A DNA stretch of 64,000 nucleotides. Origin: Parabacteroides goldsteinii DSM 19448 = WAL 12034 (GTDB lineage: Bacteria; Bacteroidota; Bacteroidia; Bacteroidales; Tannerellaceae). This document shows positions 28,311 through 38,226 of the stretch, one piece after another; position 1 is the first letter of the stretch, and each line of letters starts with the position of its first letter. The translations under genes and the position numbers were made by a program. The notes under the pieces were generated by a model. It did no database searches. It was not told where the DNA came from and saw only the letters and a program-made list of their open reading frames with translations. The DNA lies in NCBI RefSeq assembly GCF_000969835.1, contig NZ_KQ033913.1:1765144-1829143 (forward strand), read 5' to 3'.

Positions 28311-28480
28311 ACTTTTCTCTTGATAGAAAAGTAACCAAAAGATCAAGGCTCAACCGGCTTCACCGCTTAGGCCTTTCCAAGGAAGCTGTACTTCCTCTTA
28401 GGATGGCCGACACCGATACTTATAGTAGCAAAGCAGGTGCAGCCTTGATCTTTTGACTACTTTTCCATCAAGGGAAAAGT
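28311..28480. repeat. 170-bp element with 40-bp inverted arms
   Basis: The left arm (28311-28350) and the right arm (28441-28480) are reverse complements at about 36 of 40 positions and contain the word AAAAGATCAAGGCT. The 90-bp centre includes smaller self-complementary pieces. It fills the gap between cobB and panB, both read leftwards. The form is that of an interspersed, MITE-like repeat or a long bidirectional hairpin; I cannot count its copies in the genome. Confidence 0.75.
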
Positions 28481-28494
28481 CGGGTCAATTATTT

Positions 28495-29322
28495 CTAATA
28501 TTGTTCCTTCTCATTCGGGAAGTCCTGTGTCTTCACATCTTCGATGTATGCCTGGACAGCACGAGTGATCTCTTCTCCGATATTAGCATATCTGCGAAGG
28601 AAACGCGGAGAGAATCCCATATTGATTCCCAACATATCGTGCATAACCAAAACCTGACCGTCTACACCTCCACCGGCACCGATACCGATAATAGGTATGC
28701 TCAGTTCGGAAGCAACACGTGCAGCCAGTTCTGCCGGAATCTTTTCCAGCACGATGGCGAAACATCCGATCTCTTCCAACAGATGAGCGTCGTCAACCAA
28801 CTTCTGTGCTTCTGCTTCTTCACGGGCACGGACGGTATAAGTACCAAACTTATTAATAGACTGCGGAGTCAAACCCAAGTGTCCCATCACAGGAATACCT
28901 GCACAAAGGATACGTTCGATAGATTCTTTTATTTCACTACCTCCCTCCAGTTTAATACAGTCGGCATGCGTCTCTTTCATAACACGGATAGCGGAAGCCA
29001 AAGCCTCTTTCGAGTTTCCCTGGTATGTACCGAAAGGCAGGTCGACTACCACCAATGAACGCTGTACTGCTTTCATAACCGATTTACCATGGTAAATCAT
29101 CTGATCCAATGTGATAGGAAGCGTTGTTACATTACCGGCCATTACATTCGATGCTGAATCGCCGACAAGAATAACATCCATACCAGCCTGATCGATCAGT
29201 TTAGCCATAGAATAATCGTAAGCCGTCAACATAGAAATTTTTTCTCCACGTTGTTTCATTTCCATCAGGCGATGTGTCGTCACCTTTCTTGTATCATCTA
29301 AATCCCTCTTTGCAACTGACAT
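28495..29322 (-). CDS. panB: 3-methyl-2-oxobutanoate hydroxymethyltransferase
   Basis: A 275-residue TIM-barrel enzyme that adds a hydroxymethyl group from methylene-tetrahydrofolate to ketoisovalerate, giving ketopantoate for pantothenate and CoA. Signatures are [30 protein letters not shown] and the C-terminal [15 protein letters not shown] region, with the metal-binding aspartate in GDS. Length and order match the family. It is transcribed alone from its own promoter element. Confidence 0.96.
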   Translation of the reverse strand: MSVAKRDLDDTRKVTTHRLMEMKQRGEKISMLTAYDYSMAKLIDQAGMDVILVGDSASNVMAGNVTTLPITLDQMIYHGKSVMKAVQRSLVVVDLPFGTYQGNSKEALASAIRVMKETHADCIKLEGGSEIKESIERILCAGIPVMGHLGLTPQSINKFGTYTVRAREEAEAQKLVDDAHLLEEIGCFAIVLEKIPAELAARVASELSIPIIGIGAGGGVDGQVLVMHDMLGINMGFSPRFLRRYANIGEEITRAVQAYIEDVKTQDFPNEKEQY

Positions 29323-29349
29323 AATGCTTTTTGTTAATTGTTACGGCGG

Positions 29350-29357
29350 CAAAGTTA
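29350..29357 (-). promoter_or_regulatory. -7 promoter element of panB
   Basis: TAACTTTG read leftwards fits TAnnTTTG, about 28 bases before the panB start at 29322. Confidence 0.55.
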
Positions 29358-29426
29358 AGGATATTCTGTAATTAGCAAGACAAACAATAAAATATTTATG
29401 CCGTACAACATATGTTTATTTTTGTA

Positions 29427-29434
29427 TATCTTTG
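29427..29434 (+). promoter_or_regulatory. -7 promoter element of the small outer-membrane barrel gene
   Basis: TATCTTTG, a perfect TAnnTTTG match, lies 38 bases before the ATG at 29472. An in-frame ATG at 29412 is upstream of it and so is unlikely to be used. Confidence 0.6.
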
Positions 29435-29471
29435 CGCCCGTTTACATATAACGTTTAATATACAAGCAAAG

Positions 29472-29987
29472 ATGAAAAAGTTAGTTTTTACTTTGGTGGT
29501 TGCATTTATGGCAATCATCAGTGCTGATGCACAGGTTTATGTAGGTGGTTCATTCAATCTTACTCACGACAAGAACGCCGATGTTACCAATTTTTCTATT
29601 GCACCAGAAGTCGGTTATAACCTGAACGAGAACTGGGCTATTGCAGCAGAGATCGGTTATACACATTTCAAATCGGACGAGGACAAGGCTAATGCGTTTA
29701 ATTTCGCTCCTTATGCCCGCTTTTCATTCTTCGAAAAAGGTATTGTCCGTTTATTCCTGGACGGTGGTGTTGGTATCTCTACCTATAAAAGAGAAAGCTA
29801 CGATAGCGTCAACGGTTTCGAAATCGGTATCAAGCCGGGTATTGCACTTGAAATATGCAAGAACCTGACATTTGTCGCTAAATACGGATTCGCCGGTTAT
29901 CGCGATGATTATAAATATGCCAACAGTACATCCGGTATCAGCCTGAGTTCTGAAGACCTGACTTTTGGTTTCCACTACGAATTCTAA
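29472..29987 (+). CDS. small outer-membrane beta-barrel protein
   Basis: A 171-residue protein with a cleavable signal peptide (MKKLVFTLVVAFMAIISADA, cut before QVYVGGS) followed by alternating strands typical of an eight-stranded OmpA-like or porin-family barrel, ending in FGFHYEF with the C-terminal phenylalanine favoured by the BAM machinery. No enzymatic motif is seen. The gene stands alone with its own promoter and terminator. Function is probably structural or transport in the outer membrane. Confidence 0.85.
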   Translation: MKKLVFTLVVAFMAIISADAQVYVGGSFNLTHDKNADVTNFSIAPEVGYNLNENWAIAAEIGYTHFKSDEDKANAFNFAPYARFSFFEKGIVRLFLDGGVGISTYKRESYDSVNGFEIGIKPGIALEICKNLTFVAKYGFAGYRDDYKYANSTSGISLSSEDLTFGFHYEF

Positions 29988-30004
29988 TTATCAATCAAAC
30001 AGGA

Positions 30005-30049
30005 AGAGCCTGTCTTTATCCTACTCCGGATAGGCAGGCTCTTTTTCTT
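30005..30049 (+). terminator. terminator after the outer-membrane barrel gene
   Basis: AGAGCCTG (30005-30012) pairs with CAGGCTCT (30035-30042), followed by a T-rich tract. Confidence 0.8.
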
Positions 30050-30098
30050 TCTGAACGCCACTTCTTCAAAAAATATCCTGTTGCCCGAAATATATCAT

Positions 30099-30106
30099 TA
30101 TATTTG
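30099..30106 (+). promoter_or_regulatory. -7 promoter element of the tandem acetyltransferase gene
   Basis: TATATTTG fits TAnnTTTG, 27 bases before the ATG at 30133. Confidence 0.55.
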
Positions 30107-30132
30107 CATCCACTGAAATATAAGAATATAAT

Positions 30133-31200
30133 ATGGACAATTCAGATTTACTATTCCGGAAAGCAGAAGAAGCAGATATAGCACGTATCTGGGAAATCAT
30201 CGGACAAGCCAAAGCGCAAATGCGACGGTTGAACAGCCATCAATGGGATGAGAATTATCCGGCACTTGAAAACATTGCCAAAGATATTCAATCGGGAAAT
30301 GGATATGTCTTTTGTAATAAAGAAAATATAGCTGTTACTTATGGCGTTATTTCTTTCGACGGAGAGCCAGCCTACAAAGAAATCGACGGTAAATGGACAA
30401 ACGAGCTTCCTTACATGGTGGTTCACCGACTGGCCGTAGCCGATGAGATGAAACATCAAGGATTGGCGAAACGTTTTATGTTGCAGGCGGAAGAAGTAAG
30501 CCGTAACAAGGGCATCTATGAATTTCGCATCGACACCAATTTCGACAATCAGTATATGCTCCGCTTAATAGATTCTTTGGGATTCAGTTACTCTGGAGAA
30601 GTTCCTTACAGGGGAGATAAACGCAAAGCGTTTGAAAAAAGCATCCGCCCCCACTCTTCTTCTTTCGGGATTCCGGGTTATACGATCCGGGAAGCTATTT
30701 ATGAAGATGCAGAAATCATATACGAAGCGATAGATAAACATCGTGAGGATTTACGGATCTGGTTACCGTTTGTCGATGGTTTAAACAGTGTTGCGGATGA
30801 ACAGTCATTCCTGGAATCTACATTAAAAGTGCCTTATAAAGAACGGGATGTCGTATATATCATTGAAAAAGGCTTTGCGATCTGTGGTCTGATCGGTTTT
30901 CATTTCTCAGACCGAACAAACCATCGTACGGAAATAGGATACTGGCTGCTTCCTGAGTTTCGGGGAAAAGGTGTTATTACACGGGCCGTCCATTATCTCT
31001 GCCAATGGGCGTTCTTTGAAAAAGATTTCAACCGCATCCAGGTACGATGTGCCGTGGGCAATCAACCCAGCAACGCCATTCCTCAACGTTTAGGCTTCAC
31101 ACTGGAAGGAACGGAACGTGACGGAGAATTACTTTCTTCCGGTGAATACACGGATATAAATGTATATAGTTTACTGAGGAAGGAGTTGGAGTTGAAATAA
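30133..31200 (+). CDS. tandem GNAT acetyltransferase
   Basis: A 355-residue fusion of two GNAT domains. Residues 1-165 form the first (VVHRLAVADEMKHQGLAKRFML is the acetyl-CoA binding motif A). Residues about 175-355 form a RimJ/RimL-like second domain (EIGYWLLPEFRGKGVITRAV, followed by NQPSNAIPQRLGFTLEG). The second half resembles N-terminal protein or ribosomal protein acetyltransferases. Substrates are unknown. The fusion is intact, with no frameshift visible between the halves. Confidence 0.85.
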   Translation: MDNSDLLFRKAEEADIARIWEIIGQAKAQMRRLNSHQWDENYPALENIAKDIQSGNGYVFCNKENIAVTYGVISFDGEPAYKEIDGKWTNELPYMVVHRLAVADEMKHQGLAKRFMLQAEEVSRNKGIYEFRIDTNFDNQYMLRLIDSLGFSYSGEVPYRGDKRKAFEKSIRPHSSSFGIPGYTIREAIYEDAEIIYEAIDKHREDLRIWLPFVDGLNSVADEQSFLESTLKVPYKERDVVYIIEKGFAICGLIGFHFSDRTNHRTEIGYWLLPEFRGKGVITRAVHYLCQWAFFEKDFNRIQVRCAVGNQPSNAIPQRLGFTLEGTERDGELLSSGEYTDINVYSLLRKELELK

Positions 31201-31275
31201 TAATAAATCAACCTGTGTAAAAATCACACAAGTTCAAACAAGTTGCAGTAAACCTCATCAATCAAAATAATTAAG

Positions 31276-31743
31276 ATGGAACAAGAAATTCAATTAAACG
31301 AACATAATAAGGCTGAATATCCACCGATGCATACAGCCGAACATATTTTAAATCAGACGATGGTTCGCATGTTTGGTTGTCCGCGTTCGAAGAATGCCCA
31401 TATAGAAAGGAAAAAGAGCAAGTGCGATTATGAATTATCGGAAGCGCCTACCGCTGAAATGATGGCTGAAGTAGAACGCCGGATAAATGAAGTAATAGAA
31501 CAGCATCTGCCTGTAACGATCGAATTTATTCCGAAAGCGGAAGCCGGAGCCATTGTCGATCTCAGTAAATTACCGGAAGATGCGAGTGAGACATTACGTA
31601 TTGTTCGTGTCGGAGATTATGATGCCTGTGCATGTATTGGTGCACATGTCAGCAACACTTCTGAAATAGGGCGGTTTAAACTCTTGAATTACGATTATAC
31701 TGACGGACGGTTACGCCTGCGGTTCAAACTGGAAACTGCATAA
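31276..31743 (+). CDS. AlaX-like aminoacyl-tRNA editing domain protein
   Basis: A 155-residue stand-alone version of the second additional domain of threonyl/alanyl-tRNA synthetases. The zinc-binding motifs are present: HTAEH (residues 19-23) and the C-terminal CACIGAH. Such proteins hydrolyse mischarged tRNA, commonly Ser- or Gly-tRNA(Ala). It lacks the full N-terminal part of larger AlaX forms, so it is a short type. It lies 75 bases after the acetyltransferase and before a strong terminator. Confidence 0.85.
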   Translation: MEQEIQLNEHNKAEYPPMHTAEHILNQTMVRMFGCPRSKNAHIERKKSKCDYELSEAPTAEMMAEVERRINEVIEQHLPVTIEFIPKAEAGAIVDLSKLPEDASETLRIVRVGDYDACACIGAHVSNTSEIGRFKLLNYDYTDGRLRLRFKLETA

Positions 31744-31764
31744 ACAAAGATATAATTATTAAAG

Positions 31765-31805
31765 AAAGGCTCTTATCCCCAACACAGGTAAGAGCCTTTT
31801 CTGAT
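31765..31805 (+). terminator. terminator between convergent genes
   Basis: AAAGGCTCTTA (31765-31775) pairs with TAAGAGCCTTT (31789-31799), followed by TTTCTG. T-rich sequence on both sides suggests it also serves the leftward ABC permease gene. Confidence 0.85.
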
Positions 31806-31815
31806 ATTAATCGGA

Positions 31816-32772
31816 TTAACGGGAACGAACTTCCCTTCTCATAAAAGAAACGTAAGACAAGGCAAAACAAACAACTGTCGCTGCAATCAACCCTGTCAGC
31901 TGCGGCCAGACAACGATCAGGCTCTGGCCCAGAGGCAACGGACTGGGGATAGCCCCATGCACCTGTTCCATCGTCAACGGTCCCAGACTTCTGACAGAAG
32001 GCATCAGCAAGGTTGTCGTTGCATCACTGAACAACTGGCTCGGCGCGAAGCGCAACAGGTTAAGCATAAAGCGCTGGTAGCTGATTATCTGGTAATCGCT
32101 GGCAAATCCGGAAGGACTGAGTGCTTTCCCTATCAGATTGATGATCATATTATAGAACACACTGAAAAATAACCAGATGGCCACACAAGCCAGTGCGGAT
32201 GTCGCAGCCTGACGGAACTGTATGGAAAAGAATATCGACAGATTCAGCCAAAAAGCAACATAGAAGATGCTGACAATGATAAAGAACACCATTCGCAAAA
32301 ACTCTTCCGCCGTCGGAGGAATACCGATCGCTATCAATCCGAATCCCATCACCAGAAACCCCAGGGAGAACAACATAATGCCAATAACAATCAATGCCCC
32401 GACGAATTTGGCATTAATCAGGTAATCACGATGGATAGGTTGAGACAGGATACGACTCAATGTACCTCTGTTTTGTTCAGAATTGATCGCATCGAATCCT
32501 AACGCAATCCCCAGCAAAGGCCCCAGGAAACTGATAAAGACAACAAAAGAAGGCAAAGTTCCATCCGAAACGGTAAACAGTTTCAGGAAAAGGAACGCAT
32601 TGTCTGGGTCATTAGGCTTGATGGAGTCTCCGATATTAGTCAGAGCAGTATATAACGACCCCATACAAGTCAATGCAATAAGGACGATCATGATAATAAA
32701 ACGCCAGCTTCTCACATGATCGGAGACTTCTTTATTCACAATTACCCAAAAGGGATGATATATTCTATTCAT
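31816..32772 (-). CDS. ABC-2 type transporter permease
   Basis: A membrane protein of about 318 residues with six predicted helices and the LSQPIHRDYLINAKF segment after a long extracytoplasmic loop, typical of ABC-2 permeases of the NosY kind. The start at 32772 follows a GGAGG site and gives MNRIYHPFW; an upstream in-frame ATG at 32811 lies inside the ATPase gene. It overlaps the ATPase gene by eight bases and forms an exporter with it. Substrate unknown. Confidence 0.85.
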   Translation of the reverse strand: MNRIYHPFWVIVNKEVSDHVRSWRFIIMIVLIALTCMGSLYTALTNIGDSIKPNDPDNAFLFLKLFTVSDGTLPSFVVFISFLGPLLGIALGFDAINSEQNRGTLSRILSQPIHRDYLINAKFVGALIVIGIMLFSLGFLVMGFGLIAIGIPPTAEEFLRMVFFIIVSIFYVAFWLNLSIFFSIQFRQAATSALACVAIWLFFSVFYNMIINLIGKALSPSGFASDYQIISYQRFMLNLLRFAPSQLFSDATTTLLMPSVRSLGPLTMEQVHGAIPSPLPLGQSLIVVWPQLTGLIAATVVCFALSYVSFMRREVRSR

Positions 32773-33505
32773 GACCTTTACCTCCTTCGAAATAATGATT
32801 ATAAATATCATCGAGTCCGTGCTCTTTCTTCTGTTGCTCCGTCAGTTCAATGTCGGCCAACAGTTTACCACTGCTGAACAGACCGACACGGTTACAGACC
32901 TGCTGAACCTGGTCCAGATGATGGGAAGAGAACAGCACCGTCAGCCCTTCTTCATGACTCAGCTGATGAATCAGGTCCATAAACTCACGGACACCGGCAG
33001 GATCTATTCCTGATGTCGGTTCGTCCAAAATAATCACTTCCGGATCTTTAATAAGGACATCTGCCAAGCCTAAACGCTGACGCATACCCCGCGAATATTT
33101 ACCGGCTTTCTTATTCCCTTCATTCATCAGACCGACTCTTTCAAGCAATTGAACAGCTTTTTCCTTTGCATCCTTCTTCGGAATACCGTTCAGCTGAGCT
33201 GTATATACCAGATTTTCTATCCCGGTCATGTCGTCATAAAACCCGACATCTTCCGGCAGATAGCCAACTATCCGTTTTACTTCTATCGGGTGCGTGGTAG
33301 AATCTACGCCACATACTTTCACAGAACCCGAAGTCGGCTCAGTCAGTCCCAGCATCATCAGGATCGTTGTAGACTTTCCGGCTCCGTTAGGTCCCAGTAA
33401 TCCGAATATGTCCTTTTTATTAATGGTCAGGTTCAAATCATTTACCGCAGTAAAACCACCATACTTTTTTGTCAGTCCGGTAAGTTCAATAACTGGTTGA
33501 CCCAT
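32765..33505 (-). CDS. ABC transporter ATP-binding protein
   Basis: A 246-residue ABC ATPase. It has Walker A GPNGAGKSTT (about residues 39-48), the signature YSRGMRQRLGLAD, Walker B VIILDEPTSGIDPAG, and the switch histidine in FSSHHLDQVQ. It pairs with the downstream ABC-2 permease, and the NEW3-domain protein gene lies three bases upstream, so the three act as one export or envelope-related operon. Confidence 0.93.
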   Translation of the reverse strand: MGQPVIELTGLTKKYGGFTAVNDLNLTINKKDIFGLLGPNGAGKSTTILMMLGLTEPTSGSVKVCGVDSTTHPIEVKRIVGYLPEDVGFYDDMTGIENLVYTAQLNGIPKKDAKEKAVQLLERVGLMNEGNKKAGKYSRGMRQRLGLADVLIKDPEVIILDEPTSGIDPAGVREFMDLIHQLSHEEGLTVLFSSHHLDQVQQVCNRVGLFSSGKLLADIELTEQQKKEHGLDDIYNHYFEGGKGHE

Positions 33506-33508
33506 GGC

Positions 33509-34660
33509 TTACCTCCTTCCATATTTGCGGAACAGATAATAGACGCCTCCCAATACCAAAACAATGATCAGAACACCAACCCAGCCCCATATCATCGGAG
33601 TTTTTACGGAAATACGAAAATCGGTTGTAGCATTTACCTCCGGAGTCTTGACTGTCATCTTTGTTACATAATCTCCGGGAAGTGCTTTTTTAGAAGCCTT
33701 TACCGTAGCAACAACGTTTGTAGTCTGTCCGGCTCCCAGCTTCATCAGTTTTGCCGGTTCGAAAGTAACCTCCCAGTCTACCGGTTTGCTGGCAGAAAGC
33801 TCTATATCTTTTAGTTCGGCAGAACCGGTATTTTTCACAACCAAATCGATCCGTTTCGTCTCACCGGCTGTAATATCAGAACTAAGCAAACCTCTCGGAG
33901 TAGTCAATTCCATTTCATAAGAACCGGTTACTACCACTTCCAGGTCCAGATCGGCAGAAGTGGAACCCGTCGAGGCATGAACAGGTATTTTATAACTTCC
34001 TGCTGCAACATTAGCCGGCGGGTTGACGTCGATAGTTATATTCTGGGTTGCATTAGGTTCTACCTGTGCAGATGTTGCCTGCTTGTAATTCGGCTTGAAT
34101 ACCACATTCCAGCCCCGCTGTACATCGGCTGTCAAAGCATAGAGTTGCTGCTCCGCTGTACGGTTCTTGATCGTTGCATTGAATGTAAATGTCGATTTGG
34201 AATTTCCCTCCATGTTCGGCTGCGTAGTCGTGAAATCGGTCTGGTAAGTTCCCTGCTTGGAGACGGTAATCGTAAGCGGGAGTTTCGCCATTCCGTCGGC
34301 AGAGACCGTAAAATTATAAGTACCTTTATTCACCTTCACCGGCACTTCGACCTTTAAAGAGAAATTTTTCTTTTCATCCGGCAGAACTGACAACTGACTG
34401 ATTGTAAAACCTCCGGACTTCACCTCATAACTCCATCCCCGGGGCATTCCTTCCACGGAAATCGTCGCATTCTTCACTTCGTCACTCTTGTTGATGACGT
34501 CAACACTGTAATCAATCGACTCTCCCGGTGGAACAGAAATCTTTGTGTAGGGAGTGTACAACATCACGCTCTCTTTTGTGTCCGTAGCGTGGATCTTACA
34601 AGGGATAACACCCAATAACAGTACCAATAGTAGGTTTAAACAGTTAATTTGCATTTTCAT
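33509..34660 (-). CDS. NEW3-domain membrane-anchored protein of the ABC operon
   Basis: A 383-residue protein with an N-terminal signal peptide, three Ig-like NEW3-type repeats (recurring pattern of PGE/G, then VxVxN or VxNKxD, then GWxVxFxP; see around residues 45, 165 and 270), and a single C-terminal membrane helix (about 357-377) ending RKYGRR. The domains would lie in the periplasm, held in the inner membrane beside the ABC permease. Proteins of this layout commonly accompany ABC-2 exporters and probably help with substrate handling. Confidence 0.8.
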   Translation of the reverse strand: MKMQINCLNLLLVLLLGVIPCKIHATDTKESVMLYTPYTKISVPPGESIDYSVDVINKSDEVKNATISVEGMPRGWSYEVKSGGFTISQLSVLPDEKKNFSLKVEVPVKVNKGTYNFTVSADGMAKLPLTITVSKQGTYQTDFTTTQPNMEGNSKSTFTFNATIKNRTAEQQLYALTADVQRGWNVVFKPNYKQATSAQVEPNATQNITIDVNPPANVAAGSYKIPVHASTGSTSADLDLEVVVTGSYEMELTTPRGLLSSDITAGETKRIDLVVKNTGSAELKDIELSASKPVDWEVTFEPAKLMKLGAGQTTNVVATVKASKKALPGDYVTKMTVKTPEVNATTDFRISVKTPMIWGWVGVLIIVLVLGGVYYLFRKYGRR

Positions 34661-34708
34661 AATGATTTTTATAGAGTATACAAAAATGATTACTTAATTA
34701 GCCGGTGA

Positions 34709-34716
34709 CAAATATA
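34709..34716 (-). promoter_or_regulatory. -7 promoter element of the NEW3/ABC operon
   Basis: TATATTTG read leftwards fits TAnnTTTG, about 50 bases before the start at 34660. The rest of the 323-base gap to pgk (34717-34928) is AT-rich and shows no gene. Confidence 0.5.
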
Positions 34717-34928
34717 TAAACTGTGATTATTAGCAATTATTAAAAGTGTTAAAAAAAATCTATTACACAAGATCTCCCATCTTTTTACCCTAAGGCCCTC
34801 TCCTGTTTACGACAACAGATTATTCAGCATCTATACATTATATATAGACAAAACCAAAAGATGTCATTCGGATGCTAAATAGACCGAATTATTATGTAAA
34901 TGTAACACTGAAATAAAATATTTTTATG

Positions 34929-34936
34929 TAAGTTTG
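34929..34936 (+). promoter_or_regulatory. -7 promoter element of pgk
   Basis: TAAGTTTG fits TAnnTTTG, 47 bases before the pgk ATG at 34984. Confidence 0.6.
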
Positions 34937-34983
34937 CGAGCGCTAAGAAAGACATTTTATACAGAAATTTAAATACAAGAGTT

Positions 34984-36255
34984 ATGCAATCAATTGACAA
35001 TTTCAATTTTGCCGGCAAAAAGGCATTTGTAAGAGTTGACTTCAACGTTCCATTGGACGAAAACTTCAACATCACAGACGACACTCGTATCCGTGCCGCT
35101 CTTCCTACTCTTAAGAAGATCCTGGCAGACGGTGGCAGTGTAATTATCGGTTCACACCTGGGCCGTCCGAAAGGCGTTACAGATAAATATTCTTTGAAAC
35201 ATATCCTGAAACACGTTTCTGAACTGCTGGGCGTAGAAGTTCAGTTTGCTAACGACTGTATCGGCGAAGAAGCCGGCGCTAAGGCTGCTGCATTGCAACC
35301 GGGCGAAGCATTGTTGCTGGAAAACCTTCGTTTCTATGCTGAAGAAGAAGGCAAACCAAGAGGTTTGGCGGAAGACGCAACAGACGATGAAAAGAAAGCT
35401 GCCAAGAAAGCCGTTAAAGAAAGCCAGAAAGAATTCACAAAGAGACTGGCTTCTTATGCAGACTGCTATGTAAACGATGCATTCGGTACAGCTCACCGTG
35501 CTCACGCTTCTACAGCGCTGATCGCTGACTACTTCGATACTGACCATAAGATGTTCGGTTACCTGATGGAAAAAGAAGTAAAAGCTGTCGATAAAGTAAT
35601 GAGCGACATCACTCGTCCGTTCACTGCTATCATGGGTGGTTCTAAAGTTTCTTCTAAAATCGAAATCATCGAAAACCTGCTGGGTAAGGTAGATAACCTG
35701 ATCGTAACAGGTGGTATGACTTATACTTTCACAAAGGCTATGGGTGGTAAGATCGGTAACTCTATCGTTGAAGACGATAAGTTGGATCTGGCTCTTGACC
35801 TGATGAAGAAAGCAAAAGAAAAAGGTGTAAACCTGGTATTGGCTGTAGACGCTAAGATTGCTGACGCTTTCAGTAACGACGCAAACACTAAATATGCTGA
35901 CGTAAACGAAATTCCTGACGGATGGGAAGGTCTTGACATCGGTCCTAAGACTATCGAAATCTACGCTGACGTTATCAAAAACTCAAAGACTATCCTTTGG
36001 AACGGTCCTACAGGCGTATTCGAATTCGATAACTTCACTGACGGTTCACGTGCAGTAGGTAACGCTATCGTTGAAGCTACAAAGAACGGTGCATTCTCTC
36101 TTGTTGGTGGTGGCGACTCTGTTGCCTGCGTTAACAAGTTCGGTATCGCAGACCAGGTTTCTTATGTATCTACAGGTGGTGGTGCTTTGCTGGAAGCTAT
36201 CGAAGGTAAAGTTCTTCCGGGTATCGCTGCTGTAAAGGGCGAACCGTATAAATAA
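34984..36255 (+). CDS. pgk: phosphoglycerate kinase
   Basis: A 423-residue two-domain glycolytic kinase that forms ATP from 1,3-bisphosphoglycerate. Visible signatures are [10 protein letters not shown] at residues 16-25, GSHLGRPKG, the GGSKVSSKI nucleotide-side segment, and [14 protein letters not shown] near the C-terminus. It carries a charged insertion ([22 protein letters not shown]) that is common in Bacteroidetes Pgk. Codon use is strongly biased, as expected for a highly expressed gene. Confidence 0.98.
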   Translation: MQSIDNFNFAGKKAFVRVDFNVPLDENFNITDDTRIRAALPTLKKILADGGSVIIGSHLGRPKGVTDKYSLKHILKHVSELLGVEVQFANDCIGEEAGAKAAALQPGEALLLENLRFYAEEEGKPRGLAEDATDDEKKAAKKAVKESQKEFTKRLASYADCYVNDAFGTAHRAHASTALIADYFDTDHKMFGYLMEKEVKAVDKVMSDITRPFTAIMGGSKVSSKIEIIENLLGKVDNLIVTGGMTYTFTKAMGGKIGNSIVEDDKLDLALDLMKKAKEKGVNLVLAVDAKIADAFSNDANTKYADVNEIPDGWEGLDIGPKTIEIYADVIKNSKTILWNGPTGVFEFDNFTDGSRAVGNAIVEATKNGAFSLVGGGDSVACVNKFGIADQVSYVSTGGGALLEAIEGKVLPGIAAVKGEPYK

Positions 36256-36288
36256 GAATAAGAAAATACTCTTATCTAAATAAGCGCC

Positions 36289-36325
36289 AAGGCTGTCCCT
36301 GAAAAGGTGACAGCCTTTGTTTGTT
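36289..36325 (+). terminator. terminator after pgk
   Basis: AAGGCTGTC (36289-36297) pairs with GACAGCCTT (36309-36317), followed by TGTTTGTTTC. Confidence 0.85.
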
Positions 36326-36330
36326 TCATC

Positions 36331-36435
36331 CTATAGAAACAGTTGTTTCATTATGAAGAAACTGTTGTTTCTATAGGTAGAAACACTTTTTACCATAGAA
36401 GGAAGAATCATTCGGAAAGTGTCATTCTTCTATGG
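36331..36435. repeat. two further hairpins between pgk and proS
   Basis: Hairpin one has 19-base arms at 36331-36349 and 36358-36376 (CTATAGAAACA / TGTTTCTATAG, two mismatches further in). Hairpin two has arms starting CCATAGAAG at 36393 and ending CTTCTATGG at 36435. Neither is followed by a T tract, so they are not simple terminators. They may be mRNA stability or repeat elements. Confidence 0.6.
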
Positions 36436-36505
36436 AAATTTATACCCGTATCAGAATATATTCTAATATCAGTCTTGCATATTGGAACTCAATCTAAATA
36501 TTTTG

Positions 36506-36513
36506 TACCTTTG
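36506..36513 (+). promoter_or_regulatory. -7 promoter element of proS
   Basis: TACCTTTG fits TAnnTTTG, 47 bases before the ATG at 36561. Confidence 0.6.
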
Positions 36514-36560
36514 CCCGACATTATTCGAAAATCATTGAAAACAACATAGAATTAAAGAAA

Positions 36561-38042
36561 ATGGCAAAAGAGCTGAAAGAACTGACTAAGAGAAGTGTAA
36601 ACTACTCTCAGTGGTACCAGGATTTGGTTATTAAAGCGGATCTGGCAGAAAATTCTGCTGTACGTGGCTGTATGGTTATCAAGCCTTACGGATACGCTAT
36701 TTGGGAGAAGATGCAACGTATCCTCGACGATATGTTCAAGGAAACAGGACACGTAAACGCTTACTTCCCTCTGTTGATCCCGAAATCATTCTTAAGCAAG
36801 GAAGCCGAACACGTGGAAGGTTTCGCCAAAGAATGCGCTGTTGTTACACATTATCGTCTGAAAACAAACCATGACGGTACAGGTGTAGTTGTCGACCCGG
36901 CAGCTAAACTGGAAGAAGAACTGATCATTCGTCCGACTTCTGAAACAATCATCTGGAACACATACCGTAACTGGATTCAGTCATACCGCGACCTGCCTAT
37001 CCTATGTAACCAATGGGCAAACGTGATGCGCTGGGAAATGCGTACACGCCTGTTCCTCCGTACCGCAGAATTCCTGTGGCAGGAAGGTCACACGGCTCAC
37101 GCTACCCGTGAAGAAGCAGAAATCGAAGCAAAGAAGATGCAGGAAGTATATGCAAACTTTGCTGAAAACTATATGGCAATGCCGGTTATCAAAGGTGTAA
37201 AATCTGCCAGCGAACGTTTCGCAGGCGCTTTGGATACCTACACTATTGAAGCGATGATGCAGGACGGAAAGGCTTTGCAGGCAGGTACTTCCCACTTCCT
37301 GGGACAGAACTTCGGTAAGGCTTTCGATGTTACTTTCATCGACAAAGAAGGCAAGAGTGATTATGCCTGGGCTACTTCATGGGGAGTTTCAACCCGTCTG
37401 ATCGGTGCCCTGATCATGTCTCACTCGGATGATAATGGTCTGGTATTGCCTCCGCACCTCGCTCCTATCCAGGTTGTGATTATTCCGATCTACCGCAACG
37501 ATGAACAGTTAGCTCAGATCAGCGAAAAGGTAAACGGTATCGTTGCCAAACTGAAGAAGATGGGTATCTCCGTTAAGTTTGACGATGCAGACAACAAAAA
37601 ACCGGGATGGAAGTTCGCAGAATACGAACTGAAAGGTGTTCCCGTACGTCTGGCTATGGGCGGACGCGACTTGGAAAACAACACGATCGAGGTAATGCGC
37701 CGCGATACGCTGGAAAAAGAAACCATCACTTGCGACGGTATCGAAGAATACGTACAGAATCTGTTGGAAGAAATCCAGCAGAACATTTTCCAGAAAGCTC
37801 TTGATCATCGTACAGCTTGCACGGTAACTGTCGATACTTACGAAGAGTTCAAAGAAAAGATCGAAGAAGGCCTGTTCATCATGGCTCACTGGGACGGTAC
37901 TCCCGAAACAGAAGAACTGATCAAGAACGAAACCAAAGCAACTATCCGTTGTATCCCATTGGAAGGCGATAAAACACCGGGTAAGTGTATGGTTACCGGC
38001 AAACCTTCCGCACAACGCGTATTGTTTGCACGGGCTTATTAA
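36561..38042 (+). CDS. proS: prolyl-tRNA synthetase, short archaeal/eukaryote-like form
   Basis: A 493-residue class II synthetase. It lacks the inserted editing domain of the longer bacterial form and has the C-terminal extension of the archaeal/eukaryotic type. Motif 2 and 3 regions include [33 protein letters not shown] and [10 protein letters not shown]. It starts [19 protein letters not shown], as in Bacteroidetes homologues. Single-gene transcription unit with a promoter and terminator on either side. Confidence 0.96.
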   Translation: MAKELKELTKRSVNYSQWYQDLVIKADLAENSAVRGCMVIKPYGYAIWEKMQRILDDMFKETGHVNAYFPLLIPKSFLSKEAEHVEGFAKECAVVTHYRLKTNHDGTGVVVDPAAKLEEELIIRPTSETIIWNTYRNWIQSYRDLPILCNQWANVMRWEMRTRLFLRTAEFLWQEGHTAHATREEAEIEAKKMQEVYANFAENYMAMPVIKGVKSASERFAGALDTYTIEAMMQDGKALQAGTSHFLGQNFGKAFDVTFIDKEGKSDYAWATSWGVSTRLIGALIMSHSDDNGLVLPPHLAPIQVVIIPIYRNDEQLAQISEKVNGIVAKLKKMGISVKFDDADNKKPGWKFAEYELKGVPVRLAMGGRDLENNTIEVMRRDTLEKETITCDGIEEYVQNLLEEIQQNIFQKALDHRTACTVTVDTYEEFKEKIEEGLFIMAHWDGTPETEELIKNETKATIRCIPLEGDKTPGKCMVTGKPSAQRVLFARAY

Positions 38043-38068
38043 GCAACATAAACAATAAAATATATGAA

Positions 38069-38106
38069 TGAGGATATGCCTTCACAGGTGTATCCTCATT
38101 TTTTAT
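38069..38106 (+). terminator. terminator after proS
   Basis: TGAGGATA (38069-38076) pairs with TATCCTCA (38091-38098), followed by a run of T. Confidence 0.85.
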
Positions 38107-38151
38107 CTATTGTAAATCAAGCTTAATATATCTTTTACATAAAAAAATAAT

Positions 38152-38159
38152 TATTTTTG
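38152..38159 (+). promoter_or_regulatory. -7 promoter element of the membrane AraC-type regulator
   Basis: TATTTTTG fits TAnnTTTG, 67 bases before the ATG at 38227. Confidence 0.45.
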
Positions 38160-38226
38160 TACGTAAAGACTAATATGATTACAGAGCAAACAATGGCTTA
38201 AATCAACCCAAAAAACAGAATAGATA

